Notes: generated from the letters alone by a model not told the origin. A stretch of 64,000 nt of DNA from Xanthostigma xanthostigma (GCA_963575645.1 OY754470.1:11044501-11108500), one strand, 5' to 3'. Shown: positions 33,301 to 38,722, counted from the first letter of the stretch. Program-made: numbers and translations.

Positions 33301-35441
33301 TATCAATATTTTATTTAAATTTTCTCCTCTTAAATTTTATAAGTAATTTTACACAGTAAAATATTACGTTTAGTGCAAGAAATTTTTGTTTTATGATTTC
33401 ATGTTTATTTTTATGTTCTGTTAAAATTTGTTTTTAATTTTATTTTTGTCAAACAAAGAAACTTGAGAAGTATTTAAGAAGCATATCGGTGCTTAAATTG
33501 ATATCGAGAAACAAATATGTCCTCTTTACTGCACAAATGTCAGTAACAATGGGGAATGACTCAAAAAACATAATATGCATTTTTAATTATAGAACTGAAG
33601 TGTTTTTAAAGATATCTTTAAATTCATTTTTCTCGTTTTGTGAGCCTTGTGTATCTACAGTGTTGAAAATAACTATGTGTTTTTCAATAAGCAAAAGATA
33701 ATTGAAAAGTTTATTTCATTTTGATAGTATTTTATTTTTCAAATATCTATCGAGACCACATTCCATCTTCCTGATGTGTTCGATTTTCTGAAAGAAAATT
33801 TGGAATATTTACATTAAAAAAAATGTGAAGTTACTTCAGAGGAAATATCTACAAATTCTATTTAATAAATGCACAATTCTGGAGATCTAATCTCATTAAG
33901 AAAAGGTAGTAATTTTGTGGATAGATATAGTGTGATTCATTAGTTGAGTGAAGATATCGATTATTCCCTCCCCTCGCTTCCAAAACCAATTCAAAGTTTC
34001 AATTTATTATTTTTAATAATACAGAGAAAATCAAATTCAGACTTTTGTTAACAGAACTCGGAATGGAATCTGTTAATCTGTGTGATAGGCAAGTTATTTA
34101 AAACTGGGCCGTAATATAAATAATGGCATTCCTATAATCTCGGTTATTCTGATGATAATATCTATTCATTCTAATAAAAAACTTCATATCGTAGTATTTA
34201 TGTCAATGAAGTTTTCTTTTTATTTCCATATTTTGTACATAAACTATTGTGAAAACTTACCATCATCCATAAATATTTTGTTCAGGATGTCGTAAGTAAA
34301 ATATATTAATAATAGTACTCCAAATACGTAAGCAAATACTTTCCAGTACTTATTAATGAAGTCGACCATCCTTCGACAACAATTTTGCAAACACGAACTG
34401 CAACCGTTCAAACATTTTTGAAGACATGTCTGTGCAACTTGCTCTAAAAATATGTTTAAACATAATTAAATTTAAAATCAAAGTGGGAAAATTGGCGAGG
34501 TATCAATTCTTCTTCTAAAGTCACCTGCTTCTTAGCAGCAATCAATATAATTATATTTAGTTGTAAAATGATAAAATTATATATTTTCCAGTCTAATTAT
34601 ATATTATGAAAGTGACCCTTATTCAGATTAGAAACAAATATTAAGTTCTTATTGAAGGAGATTTATTTGGTTGAGGAACAATTAAAAATAAGCTTTACCA
34701 GTGTATCGCTTGTGGCCAACGTTTCGAAAAATATATTTTCATCATCAGGGCCTCAATGCAAGTTAAGATGGTAAATTTTAAAAATAATTATAATATACAT
34801 GATCATTTATTATGAATCTCGACAATTTTTTTAAATTTAAAATTATCATAAAACAGTTTTCTTATATTGTTCCTCAACCAAATAAATCTCCTTCAATACA
34901 TATTTTGGAACAAAACTTCTACTAACAATTAAGTTCTTATCTAATATTGAAAAATATATACAAATTTTGACTTCAATTTTTAATCAGTTAAAGTGAAGTA
35001 CCGTCAACTAGAGGTAGCGAATTAGTTCAATAAATTTTTAAAATAGGTTTAAGTAGTACGTTTATTAATTATACATTTTCAAAAACTATGTTTTACCTTC
35101 ATCAGTCTACATGCTAGTTTTGTGAAGAAATTTAAAGAACCGGGAGTTTCTTTTTGTATTCAAAGCAATTCCTTTTACTCATTTAAAATGCTAAAAAATC
35201 TACATAAACTTTGATTGATTTGATCAATTATTGTCAGTAGTTTGATATTTATACCTTCATGAGAGTTATTTTCTCGATTTCTGTTTGGCGTCACGTTGGC
35301 CATGGGCACAATTATCACCGAATCCTGTCGTTCTCTGTTGCCATGAATATCGTGAAGTGGAATCTCTTCTAATTGTGCCGGAACCCGGGCTTCACCCAGG
35401 TTTTCGATCTGCTGAACAATATCCGCATCAGATCTACTCAT
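266..35441 (-). CDS. ndl: Nudel-like mosaic serine protease, 19 exons
   Basis: Spliced on the minus strand from exons 35255-35441, 34261-34443, 29303-29743, 24473-27206, 24174-24403, 22437-22600, 22232-22362, 19371-19841, 17404-17702, 15253-15528, 12682-13813, 11597-11766, 10899-11012, 9498-9672, 7968-8294, 6530-6721, 1392-1554, 1113-1278 and 266-312. Every junction is GT..AG, phases agree throughout, and the total is 7602 nt (2533 aa plus stop). Order: cytoplasmic tail, TM helix, S/T/N-rich region, LDLa, SRCR-like, active trypsin domain, LDLa, S/T-rich linker, LDLa, SRCR-like, dead trypsin domain. This layout and size fit insect Nudel, known in Drosophila as a follicle-cell product of the perivitelline space that starts the Gd-Snake-Easter-Spaetzle cascade and is needed for eggshell cross-linking. 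That role here is inferred. Least certain are the last exon and any noncoding 5' exon. Confidence 0.88.
339..1097. mobile_element. Foldback MITE with CAGGGTGTCCC ends, TA duplication
   Basis: Ends CAGGGTGTCCCATTAA and its complement are flanked by TA (337-338, 1098-1099). Nearly the whole element folds on itself: the left arm repeats inverted in 830-1097. The left arm has about 125 extra bases (roughly 438-575) that the right arm lacks. It sits in nudel intron 18. The TA duplication suggests a Tc1/mariner-type origin; there is no coding capacity. Confidence 0.7.
1113..1278 (-). CDS. ndl: nudel exon 18: Ser-equivalent segment of inactive protease 2
   Basis: 55 complete codons (2464-2518), acceptor TTTTTTATAG, donor GTAAGC, phase 0 with exon 17. 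S-P-W-S-G-C-I-V-C takes the place of G-D-S-G-G-P-L-L-C, so the nucleophile position is Trp2469. Then G-W-Y-P-A-A-T-F and G-G-P-C-A-F parallel QWYLAGIV and GC. It was found by following the splice phase; the opposite-strand open frame at 1179-1361 is its shadow. Confidence 0.78.
1392..1554 (-). CDS. ndl: nudel exon 17: middle of inactive protease 2
   Basis: 54 complete codons (2410-2463), acceptor TATTCTGTAG, donor [14 protein letters not shown] matches N-C-T-A-V-G of protease 1; two later cysteines fit the 168/182 region. An open frame runs past the donor to TAA at 1382-1380, so an unspliced or early-ending form is possible, but the GTACGT donor and the homologous exon 18 favour splicing. Confidence 0.78.
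1575..2082. mobile_element. Pogo-like nonautonomous element
   Basis: Termini CAGTGTAAACTCTTTATAACG and its complement (CGTTATAAAGAGTATACACTG), flanked by TA. Repeated TATAACG words and a tandem duplication of the right-hand 90 bp (about 1875-1965 and 1990-2082) are visible. The frame is broken. It lies 20 bp upstream of the exon 17 acceptor in intron 16. Confidence 0.65.
2110..5100. mobile_element. Large foldback element with modular inverted arms
   Basis: About 2130-2640 is repeated inverted at about 4585-5080. Each arm is itself built of imperfect modules of roughly 180-190 bp, marked by GGTGGAGGAGCGG and GGCTAATTTAGT. The interior (2650-4580) has no intact gene; it carries the direct repeats and A/T-run repeat listed separately. 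Arms made of tandem modules recall Drosophila FB elements. Confidence 0.6.
3190..3990. repeat. Dispersed repeat with two direct copies of an 80-bp block
   Basis: TTCGTTCACGATATCTC...GCGG block occurs at about 3206-3285 and 3366-3440. A CATACATACACACACA microsatellite (3666-3690) follows, then ACTCGGGTCGCAG (3852-3864), which recurs at about 63188-63200 near the other end of the window. Open frames here look like chance. Confidence 0.5.
5514..5548 (+). ncRNA. Hammerhead-like motif in Penelope-like repeat
   Basis: CTGAAGA, one extra T, a perfect 6-bp helix (GAGAGC/GCTCTC, loop ATA), GAAA, then the self-complementary ATGTACAT and C. This resembles a hammerhead core with very short helix III, as in Penelope-like elements, but with one base inserted before helix II. 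A near-identical copy lies on the minus strand at about 54320-54355. Confidence 0.4.
5746..5814 (-). ncRNA. Second tRNA-like domain, inverted copy
   Basis: Same cloverleaf as 6187-6255 on the opposite strand, but the T stem is damaged (CACGA instead of CCCGA). It reads as a decayed SINE head. Confidence 0.4.
6187..6255 (+). ncRNA. tRNA-like domain, SINE head or tRNA pseudogene
   Basis: A cloverleaf can be drawn: acceptor GGCACTG/TAGTGAT (one mismatch, two wobbles), D stem GAGT/ACTC, anticodon stem GCCAA/TTGGT with 7-nt loop CGCGAAA, and perfect T arm TCGGG-TTCAAGT-CCCGA with a good B box. U33 is absent (G), so it is not a normal functional tRNA. Confidence 0.45.
6530..6721 (-). CDS. ndl: nudel exon 16: Asp segment of inactive protease 2
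   Basis: 63 complete codons (2346-2408), acceptor TTCACAG, donor [16 protein letters not shown] keeps the catalytic-type Asp2384, and Y-V-R-P-I-S-L corresponds to WVRPVCL with the cysteine replaced by Ser. It joins exon 17 in phase, completing an Arg codon. Confidence 0.87.
6722..7967 (-). other. nudel intron 15, no recognised element
   Basis: AT-rich intron between exons 15 and 16. I see no coding exon, palindrome or recognised repeat in it. Confidence 0.6.
7968..8294 (-). CDS. ndl: nudel exon 15: His segment of inactive protease 2
   Basis: 108 complete codons (2237-2344), acceptor TTCTTTCAG, donor GTAAGT. It aligns with exon 8: MCNGLYVQC matches the pro-region cysteines, then Y-I-W-P-W-I-G-T-I and [13 protein letters not shown]. 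Where TAAHC is expected it reads T-H-E-Q-C, so catalytic His is Gln2339. There is no R|IVGG cleavage site. The domain is therefore a non-activatable pseudoprotease. Confidence 0.88.
8359..8868. mobile_element. Palindromic MITE, interrupted by R2 insertion
   Basis: Outer arms 8359-8456 and about 8769-8868 are inverted copies (ATAGTTTAAAAAAAACTAAA, AAGCTTAAAACAA). The centre 8671-8771 is a strong hairpin with GCGTGGGGCGCTCGATGTAC. A second copy without the insertion is at 21716-21927. Confidence 0.65.
8457..8670 (+). mobile_element. R2 dispersed element, full-length copy
   Basis: Runs from TTGGTTGTCTGTAAAGTCGG to ACGTTATCACGTC, 214 bp, inserted in an A run inside the left arm of the palindromic MITE at 8359-8868. 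Subterminal ACGTGATAACGT and ACGTTATCACGT are inverted to each other. Other copies: 44756-44913, 47357-48027, 48424-48633, 54566-54757 and 57691-57794 (minus). Confidence 0.65.
8929..9015 (-). repeat. tRNA-derived SINE-like sequence
   Basis: The minus strand shows an A-box-like AGCCGTGCGGTCTAAAGC and a B-box region GTGGGTTCTAATCCC, with a class II (Leu/Ser-like) look. A CATA-rich microsatellite lies at 9090-9140. In nudel intron 14. Confidence 0.45.
9231..9491 (+). repeat. R1 dispersed repeat, partial copy
   Basis: Begins CCATTCCAACTCCACAAG and includes AACATATTTTTGGAAAAA and GATACAGGTCAAAC, shared with R1 copies elsewhere in the window. It ends seven bases from the exon 14 donor. Confidence 0.6.
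9498..9672 (-). CDS. ndl: nudel exon 14: second SRCR-like segment
   Basis: 57 complete codons (2179-2235). It contains G-R-W-F-P-I-C and [11 protein letters not shown], the clearest SRCR-like motif in the gene and parallel to exon 7. The donor GTAAGG leaves two bases that join T of exon 15 to give Val. An R1 repeat copy begins immediately downstream in the intron. Confidence 0.83.
10068..10197. repeat. 30-bp tandem repeat, about four units
   Basis: Units of TTCACTAATTATATAAGTGA plus ATATAAAAA repeat in tandem within nudel intron 13. Each unit is partly self-complementary (TTCACTAATTATATAAGTGAA). Confidence 0.75.
10899..11012 (-). CDS. ndl: nudel exon 13: LDLa repeat
   Basis: 37 complete codons (2141-2177). 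It encodes a complete six-cysteine LDLa starting ICPENFFLC, closely matching exon 6 (CPENSFSC), and ending EDEMDC. The acidic calcium box is weaker (YLEDEMD). Flanking splice sites TTTTTAG and GTGAGT fit. Confidence 0.88.
11597..11766 (-). CDS. ndl: nudel exon 12: degenerate LDLa plus half LDLa
   Basis: 56 complete codons (2084-2139), acceptor TTTTTTTTTAG, donor GTGAGT. With the end of exon 11 it makes a decayed LDLa that keeps RCD...DCEDGTDE..C but lacks the first Cys and the usual CIP cysteine. A four-cysteine half repeat ending [11 protein letters not shown] follows. This is the counterpart of exon 5. Confidence 0.86.
11820..12215. repeat. Purine-rich minisatellite in nudel intron 11
   Basis: About a dozen units of roughly 31 bp containing CCAATGGACAAGTGG followed by AAAAAAGATAAGAAGT. 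The plus strand is almost all purine. All three minus frames stay open through it, giving Phe/Leu/Ser-rich frames that are artefacts of the repeat: splice phase of exons 11 and 12 skips it. Confidence 0.85.
12682..13813 (-). CDS. ndl: nudel exon 11: LDLa plus Ser/Thr-rich linker
   Basis: 376 complete codons (1707-2082), acceptor TTTTTTTCAG, donor GTAAGC. It begins with a six-cysteine LDLa (starting CPGILC, ending EDEINC). About 310 residues rich in S, T, N, K and E with sequons follow, resembling exon 4 in composition. The last residues (YFSCKK) begin another LDLa that continues in exon 12. Confidence 0.9.
13814..15252 (-). other. nudel intron 10
   Basis: AT-rich intron. Apart from the 36-bp hairpin at 14353-14429 I see no recognised element. 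Confidence 0.55.
14353..14429. repeat. Perfect 36-bp inverted repeat
   Basis: Arms 14353-14388 and 14394-14429 match perfectly with a 5-nt loop; the core is CAGCTCTGACGCGCAAAAGCG. A related single-arm sequence with the same flanks (GTGTGAAATTAACTTA upstream, TTTAGCGGT downstream) lies at 19187-19275, so this is a small MITE family. Confidence 0.7.
15253..15528 (-). CDS. ndl: nudel exon 10: Ser segment of protease 1
   Basis: 91 complete codons (1615-1705). It contains ICAG, then [11 protein letters not shown] with nucleophile Ser1655 and Asp1649 six residues before it (chymotrypsin position 189), predicting cleavage after Lys/Arg. [20 protein letters not shown] and L-x-WI complete the fold. 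With exons 8 and 9 the triad is complete, so this domain should be catalytically competent. Confidence 0.94.
15529..17403 (-). other. nudel intron 9, no recognised element
   Basis: AT-rich. A short stretch at 17217-17275 (GGTGGCATAGGATCGATGAA) resembles the outer ends of the 56558-56805 palindrome. Nothing else stands out. Confidence 0.5.
17404..17702 (-). CDS. ndl: nudel exon 9: Asp segment of protease 1
   Basis: 99 complete codons (1515-1613), acceptor AATTCAG, donor GTAAGT. It contains [10 protein letters not shown] with catalytic Asp1558, then WVRPVCLP and NCTAVGWG, the usual trypsin-fold landmarks. An internal GGTAAG in the 5' part resembles a donor, but reading through it keeps a normal protease alignment. 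Confidence 0.93.
18655..18722 (-). repeat. tRNA-derived SINE-like sequence
   Basis: The minus strand carries ATGGCCGAGCGGTTAAACGCG (A box, Leu/Ser type) and GAGTTCGAATCCCGC (B box). T and acceptor stems do not pair well, so it is a relic rather than a working tRNA gene. In nudel intron 8. Confidence 0.5.
19003..19038. repeat. Tetranucleotide microsatellite (TACG/TACA)n
   Basis: Repeats of CATACGTACATACGTAC in nudel intron 8. Confidence 0.8.
19187..19275. repeat. Small MITE relative of 14353-14429
   Basis: Shares GAACGAAAGTCAGCTCTGACGC and flanking ATTAACTTA...TTAGCGGT with the intron 10 hairpin, but carries only one arm of the long hairpin. Confidence 0.5.
19371..19841 (-). CDS. ndl: nudel exon 8: pro-region and His half of protease 1
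   Basis: 156 complete codons (1358-1513). A Cys-containing pro-region of about 110 residues precedes the activation site S-E-S-R|I-V-G-G (cut after Arg1469). WPW, HCGGQLI and ITAAHC follow, with catalytic His1510. Cleavage after Arg means zymogen activation needs a trypsin-like enzyme; Drosophila Nudel self-activates, which fits but is inference here. Confidence 0.93.
19960..21125. mobile_element. Foldback element with nested hAT insertion
   Basis: Left arm about 19960-20250 pairs with about 20262-20506 plus 21046-21125. Words such as GACATTGGTCTTATG, GTGCCCGACTA and AATTTGAGGGGGG occur inverted on the other side. The right arm is split by the hAT at 20507-21045. In nudel intron 7. Confidence 0.65.
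20507..21045. mobile_element. Nonautonomous hAT element, 8-bp duplication ATTTAAAT
   Basis: Termini TAGAGGTTCCTAAAC and, inverted, CAGTGATTCCCAAAG; ATTTAAAT flanks both sides (20499-20506, 21046-21053). The GGTTCC-AAAC/GGGTCGAC layout is typical of widespread hAT MITEs. No transposase frame. Confidence 0.75.
21195..21690. repeat. Three tandem copies of a 110-170 bp unit
   Basis: Units at about 21195-21360, 21377-21482 and 21525-21690 share TCACCAATTTCCCGAAGTC, CATACGTATCAAGGACCGAT and GTTTCCCATTATCCTTATTA. The middle unit is truncated at both sides. Confidence 0.8.
21716..21927. mobile_element. Palindromic MITE, uninterrupted copy
   Basis: Arms of about 90 bp are near perfect inverted copies (ATAGTTTAAAAAAAACTAAA ... 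AAGCTTAAAAAGCG), centre GGGCGCTCGATGTACG. Same family as 8359-8868. Confidence 0.75.
22232..22362 (-). CDS. ndl: nudel exon 7: SRCR-like segment
   Basis: 43 complete codons (1314-1356). It carries a short scavenger-receptor-like motif, G-R-W-Y-P-V-C followed by A-C-I-A-E-V-G, matching the W-x2-VC and A-x-VC-x-x-LG positions of SRCR domains, but too short and cysteine-poor for a canonical one. Exon 14 repeats it at the same position before the second protease domain. The donor GTACGT leaves two bases, completed as ATG in exon 8. Confidence 0.78.
22437..22600 (-). CDS. ndl: nudel exon 6: LDLa repeat
   Basis: 54 complete codons (1260-1313), acceptor TTCTACAG, donor GTACTT. It holds a full six-cysteine LDLa with the calcium-box Asp/Glu residues (RCDG...GKDEEDC) and an extended loop between Cys2 and Cys3. 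The reading frame passes straight into exon 7 in phase 0 through a 74-bp intron, beginning the SRCR-like segment. Confidence 0.9.
22622..22705. repeat. Perfect 23-bp inverted repeat next to exon 6
   Basis: 22622-22644 and 22683-22705 are exact inverted copies (core GTAATTAAACATTTGAA) starting 22 bp upstream of the exon 6 acceptor side. Confidence 0.7.
22740..23110. mobile_element. Inverted Penelope-like ends with hammerhead-like motifs
   Basis: Arms 22740-22870 and 22985-23110 are inverted copies. The minus-strand left motif (about 22809-22845) reads CTGAAGA, A, GGTCT...AGATC helix, GAAACGTC. The right one (about 23009-23043) has GCAACGTC, breaking the GAAA core. Related pieces lie at 40745-40830 and 42665-42845. 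Confidence 0.45.
23364..23960 (+). repeat. R1 dispersed repeat
   Basis: From CTACTCCAACTCCACAAAT through AACATATTTTTGGAAAAG to GTCGTCCAATTGACTGAAA. In nudel intron 5. No open frame of note. Confidence 0.6.
24174..24403 (-). CDS. ndl: nudel exon 5: LDLa repeat plus half LDLa
   Basis: 76 complete codons (1183-1258), preceded by a 69-bp intron. It encodes one six-cysteine LDL-receptor class A repeat ending C-D-D-G-S-D-E-x3-C, the calcium-box signature, then directly a four-cysteine half repeat ending C-P-D-G-D-D-E-x2-C. The same full-plus-half arrangement recurs, decayed, in exon 12, which supports an internal duplication of the gene. Confidence 0.92.
24473..27206 (-). CDS. ndl: nudel exon 4: 910-codon Ser/Thr/Asn-rich region
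   Basis: Single uninterrupted exon of 2734 nt (residues 272-1181), acceptor TTTTACAG, donor GTAAGC. It opens with a second Cys hexad, C-x2-C-x2-C-x18-C-x3-C-x3-C (304-337). About 700 low-complexity residues rich in N, S, T, E and K follow, with no conserved domain and many N-x-S/T sequons. The last 120 residues are rich in Pro, Tyr, Phe and Gly. It is probably extracellular, extended and glycosylated; Drosophila Nudel carries glycosaminoglycan on comparable regions. Despite low complexity the frame stays open for 2.7 kb, so it is under coding constraint. Confidence 0.88.
27346..27456 (+). repeat. R1 fragment
   Basis: Starts ACCATTCGCACTGCACAAGT and stops where the 27458-27851 palindrome begins. 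Confidence 0.5.
27458..27851. mobile_element. 157-bp-arm inverted repeat with coding-like arms
   Basis: Arms 27458-27614 and 27695-27851 match almost perfectly (one clear mismatch) around an 80-bp spacer. Each arm reads as the same open segment ([14 protein letters not shown]) on opposite strands, so the arms look like an inverted duplication of a transposon coding fragment I cannot name. In nudel intron 3. Confidence 0.6.
28480..29040 (+). repeat. R1 dispersed repeat with R2-like end inside
   Basis: Contains TTTGGAAAACGCCTGCTCGT, GATACAGATCAAACGG and GCGCATGCGTAGAAAGAG in R1 order. At about 28777-28823 a GACGTGATAACGTCTTATAA segment matches the R2 end. Confidence 0.5.
29303..29743 (-). CDS. 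ndl: nudel exon 3: juxtamembrane region with RSKR site and Cys hexad
   Basis: 146 complete codons (residues 125-270); acceptor ATTTCAG, donor GTATGT. R-S-K-R at 130-133, shortly after the TM helix, is a furin-type site that could release the ectodomain. Next comes a Cys hexad, C-x2-C-x2-C-x13-C-x3-C-x3-C (145-173), whose relative is found at the start of exon 4. The rest is basic and polar with no domain I recognise. Confidence 0.82.
30075..31320. mobile_element. Foldback element with Helitron-like insertion
   Basis: Left arm (about 30090-30370) containing TCATCGAAAATTATTATGAT and CTAAAAAGTTTTTGAAAAAA is inverted in 30980-31305. The Helitron-like sequence 30378-30970 lies in the centre. In nudel intron 2. 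Confidence 0.6.
30378..30970 (+). mobile_element. Nonautonomous Helitron-like element
   Basis: Begins TCTATCTTTATATATAAAAA and ends GCGAAGCCGAACCGGGCCGCTAG followed by T, the usual Helitron 5' TC and 3' CTAG-type end with no target duplication. Inside, a 159-bp unit is duplicated in tandem (about 30577 and 30736), carrying GATGGCGCAACGTTTCATAT twice. The 64-residue open frame here is noncoding. Confidence 0.65.
32124..32830. mobile_element. 707-bp hairpin element with arms of about 345 bp
   Basis: Arms 32124-32472 and 32488-32830 are near perfect inverted copies with a 15-nt loop. Ends GTCCGGGAGGTGG / CCACCTCCCGGAC are flanked by TA. No open frame of note. In nudel intron 2. Confidence 0.8.
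34261..34443 (-). CDS. ndl: nudel exon 2: Cys cluster and transmembrane anchor
   Basis: Acceptor ATTTTTAG, donor GTAAGT, 60 complete codons (residues 64-123). It starts with a dense Cys cluster (C-x3-C-x3-C-x2-C-x3-C-C), then a basic RR, then a hydrophobic helix at about residues 96-116 (core GVLLLIYF). The positive charges before the helix fit a type II orientation, with the catalytic part outside. The membrane-proximal cysteines could be palmitoylated; that is inference. Confidence 0.82.
34652..34898. mobile_element. Penelope-like fragment with 31-bp inverted ends
   Basis: 34652-34682 and 34868-34898 are exact inverted copies (GGAGATTTATTTGGTTGAGG). Inside, on the minus strand at about 34719-34757, lies CTGATGA, T, GAAAA...TTTTC helix, GAAACGTT with helix I GGCC/GGCC. 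In nudel intron 1's upstream neighbour segment. Confidence 0.5.
35255..35441 (-). CDS. ndl: nudel exon 1: start codon and cytoplasmic tail
   Basis: ATG at 35441-35439 opens 62 codons, then one base before donor GTATAA. The residues are polar and lack a signal peptide, fitting the cytoplasmic end of a type II membrane protein. The ATG lies in the context ACAATGAG. A possible acceptor (TTCTTAG) sits about 10 bases upstream, so a noncoding leader exon may exist. I see no clear TATA box. Confidence 0.75.
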
Positions 35442-35699
35442 TGTTTTTTATCTAAGAACGGTAAATGTTTTGGAATTTAGCAAAAATCAATTTACTTCGC
35501 AAAAAACTTTAACTGCCAAGTATCATTAATACGTAAATATTGTACTTTCTGGAACTGCATCATCAAGGTTTTGATGTTGGTATATTGGTTATTCTAGAGA
35601 TAATATTAAAGTTTTGGGTATATAAAGTTTGAAATTAAATATAAAATGGTTAAAATAAAGTACAATCAGTTAGTTGGGTTTATAGTTAATAGGTTTGAA

Positions 35700-36480
35700 T
35701 GATTATGCTATTTTTGATATGTATTTAATGTGTAAATGTAGTCGAGCTATTAAAGGTTCTTGGATAAGTATTTGAAGCAGCATAAAAATTTGTGAAAATT
35801 TTTTTTGTAATATCTGAACACAAAATCCAAGACCAGACTGAAGAGTATTGGGCGAAGCCAACACGTGAGTTTTTAACTTTGCGAAATTTTATTTGCAAAA
35901 AAGTTCTTGAAACGTTTTTAAATTTTAAAACTTTCAAATGTAGTATTTAATAAAATAAAAAACAAATAATCCAGATCATTTAGTTGGCTCTATGTGTCTA
36001 CCAGGTGGATACAAAACTGTCATTTATACGTGAGTGCGGTTAAAACGTTACGGGCTGAAGTTTGGGAGAGAGAGAGGCGTATATCGCACCGCAGCACGCT
36101 TCAATTCGGTCCATATACCCTCTCTCTCACACTTCAAACTACACTTAGCGTTTTACTCGCACTCACGTATATTATAGGCAGTTTTGTAACCGCCTGGAAG
36201 ACATTTAAAAGGACTAAATGATCTGGCTTATTAATTATTTATTTTATTAAATACTAAGTTTCAAGATATTAAAATTACAAATTGTCTCAAGGATTTTTTT
36301 GCAAATAAAATTTTACAAAGTTAAAAATTCACGACTTGGCTTGTTCCCACTATCCTTCAGCCAAGTTTACGATTTTTTTTTATTTTAAAAGGAGCGAATT
36401 GGCTTCTATGGCCATTATCGCGTAATAAGTTTTCGATTTTGTGTTCAGGAATTACAAAAGAATTGTTACACTAATTTTTA
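35700..36480. mobile_element. Foldback element just upstream of nudel
   Basis: Outer arms (about 35720-35970 and 36230-36470) and inner arms (35975-36100 and 36110-36228) pair. The middle holds inverted GAGAGAGAG / CTCTCTCTC and ACGTGAGTGCG / CGCACTCACGT. Starts about 260 bp upstream of the nudel ATG, so it may lie in the promoter region. Confidence 0.6.
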
Positions 36481-38355
36481 CCCTGCCTCAAATACCTACC
36501 CAAAAATGTTAGATAGCTCTTAAACTAGTAGTTTTTTTCTAAAAATAATTAATTAGTATGTATTTTATTCAGGAAAATGTTTGTGCAAATTTTTATTGTC
36601 AAACGATATTAATAAATAAACAACGTTTAAGAAAACATTTAGATTTGCGATTCATATTTATTCGTTTAATTGTAAATTATTATATTGAATTGTAAATGTT
36701 TTGCCTACAATGCATAGAGAAATACTATTTATTTAAAAATTATTAATTCATTTGTTTGTTAGTGAAATAGGTAGTTTAAAACGTCTTCTCATTATAAAAA
36801 CAATTATTTAAATCTCAGCGAAAATGCAGGTGACAATTAAAGTGTAATGAACTTTTTATGCAAGCGTTAGCAAATCCCAAGAATAAATGATTTGGTATCT
36901 TTGCATAGTTTCAGTATTGATTCATCACTATATATGCATAAAATATTAAAGTAAGTCTCATCTGCATGCTAGTTTTCGATGTTTTTAGAATTTTTTGATA
37001 TGGTGTTCAAATATTTTTTGTCTTACAGTCTTGCTGAAAATGGCTTTCCTGGATTTTAATAAAACTTGATACACTACCAATTGGTATCCAAACTTAATAT
37101 CTAGAGTATTTTTATCTCGTTGCGCTTGAATTAGAAATCAAGATTGACGTAAGCAAAGGCTAGTTCTTCAATATGTATCATTATGAAGAGTTTAAAAAAT
37201 CAAGTGAAATTTACTACTAAAAACATAATTATGTGAAAAAAGGGACCAAGCTTAAAGTTCGGTACAAAGAAAATGTGCGATTGTCAGCTTTTCCGCAAAA
37301 AAGAAAAAATACCAGCCAATTGGGCGACGGGACCATTTCAACAAAATATTGACATTTGATATAGTGTAATTAAGGTACTAAAATTTCTGTTATCATGTGC
37401 GGTGACGCGGGTAACGACTATAATTATATTATAATATTTGCTAATTGTTAGTAGCAACGCGCTAGACCCCTACTTCACCAAGCGGATTTGTAGAAGGGGT
37501 TCAGACTACACGAAAGAGAGCGTTTCTGCCATCCAGTCTTCCTTGACCATTTCTGTGGCGATCTCTCCAACTAAAATTAATTTCAACTATCCAAGATTTA
37601 AGAATTGATTTCGCAAACTACCATTTATTTTAGTAGGTATATTGTTGCAGCACTAAAGTGGAAGTGAATAATCTAAATACTCGGATCATTCCGTGTGTGT
37701 CTTGTATCTTAATAATATATTATTTATACACAGAGTGGTGAGCTGCTGATGTCTTATCATGAACATACAATTTCCTGCTCTCCTGATTTTTTTTGAGCAA
37801 AAGTTCATTGATATAAAAATGACCTTTCTTAAATTATCTACATGATAGGTAACTTAGTTATAAAGAAAATAAATTTTATAGACCGTGGTTACGAAAAATT
37901 CATGTTCTTAACTTTGAAAGAAACCACATTTTAAATCTAATGTTTTTAGAGAATTTGTCAAGTGATTTTTATTATTTTCTCTCTACTCCCCTAAATACGG
38001 GTGGTTTACTAGCAAACAGAAGAGAAAATTGCAACATTTTTGAAAACGCTTCGAATTATTTTCATCATATTTCATAAATCAGTATGTCATTAATAACCCT
38101 AGAGTTCACCGCCATTCATTTGTTTCGGAAAAATTTAGACTGGGAAAATATCGCAATTTTCTATTTTTGATTATCAGTTAGTTACTTTTATTTAGGGGTG
38201 AACGGAGAAAATGAAGAAAAGCGTCCTAAGAAATTTTTGAAACATTTAAGACTAAAATTTGGTGTCGATTTGTTGAACGGTGACCCAGGTGGGTCTCTTT
38301 ACTCTTGAACAACTCCCCCACTCATATACGAGAAGAGCTACATCGATTATAATTA
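36481..38355. other. Intergenic AT-rich stretch with one R1 fragment
   Basis: An inverted R1 end (CCAATTGGGCGACGGGACCATT...GCGGTGACGCGGGTAA) lies at 37316-37460. I see no gene in the rest. Confidence 0.5.
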
Positions 38356-38722
38356 TAGTAGAACTTCTTTAAGTCGAACCTCGATAAGTCGAAAACCTCA
38401 AAAACTCGAAAAAATGTTTTGTTCCCTTCCCAAGCCCCGAAACCTCCATTACTCGAAATCTCAACCCTTTATACGTCGAAATAATCAGCGAGTTCATACA
38501 AGCCTCTTCGGTATATATTTTCCCCCCATAACTCGAAAAAATAAATTGGACCTCCGTATCTCGAACATAGCAACTCAAAATTAGTTAGAATGAATCTTAA
38601 AGTTTACAAGTCGACTATTTTCTTACAAAATCCGCCTAAGTCGAAGTCCAAGTCGAAAACTCTATAACACGAACTTTTTATCGTCTCCTTTGAAGTTCGA
38701 CTTACAGGTTTACTGTATTTCA
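38356..38722. mobile_element. Pogo/Tigger-like relic
   Basis: Repeated CTCGAA / GTCGAA words with ends GTAGAACTTCTTTAAGTCGAA and GAAGTTCGACTTACAGGTTTAC. This is the terminal style of pogo-like elements. No intact transposase. Confidence 0.5.
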
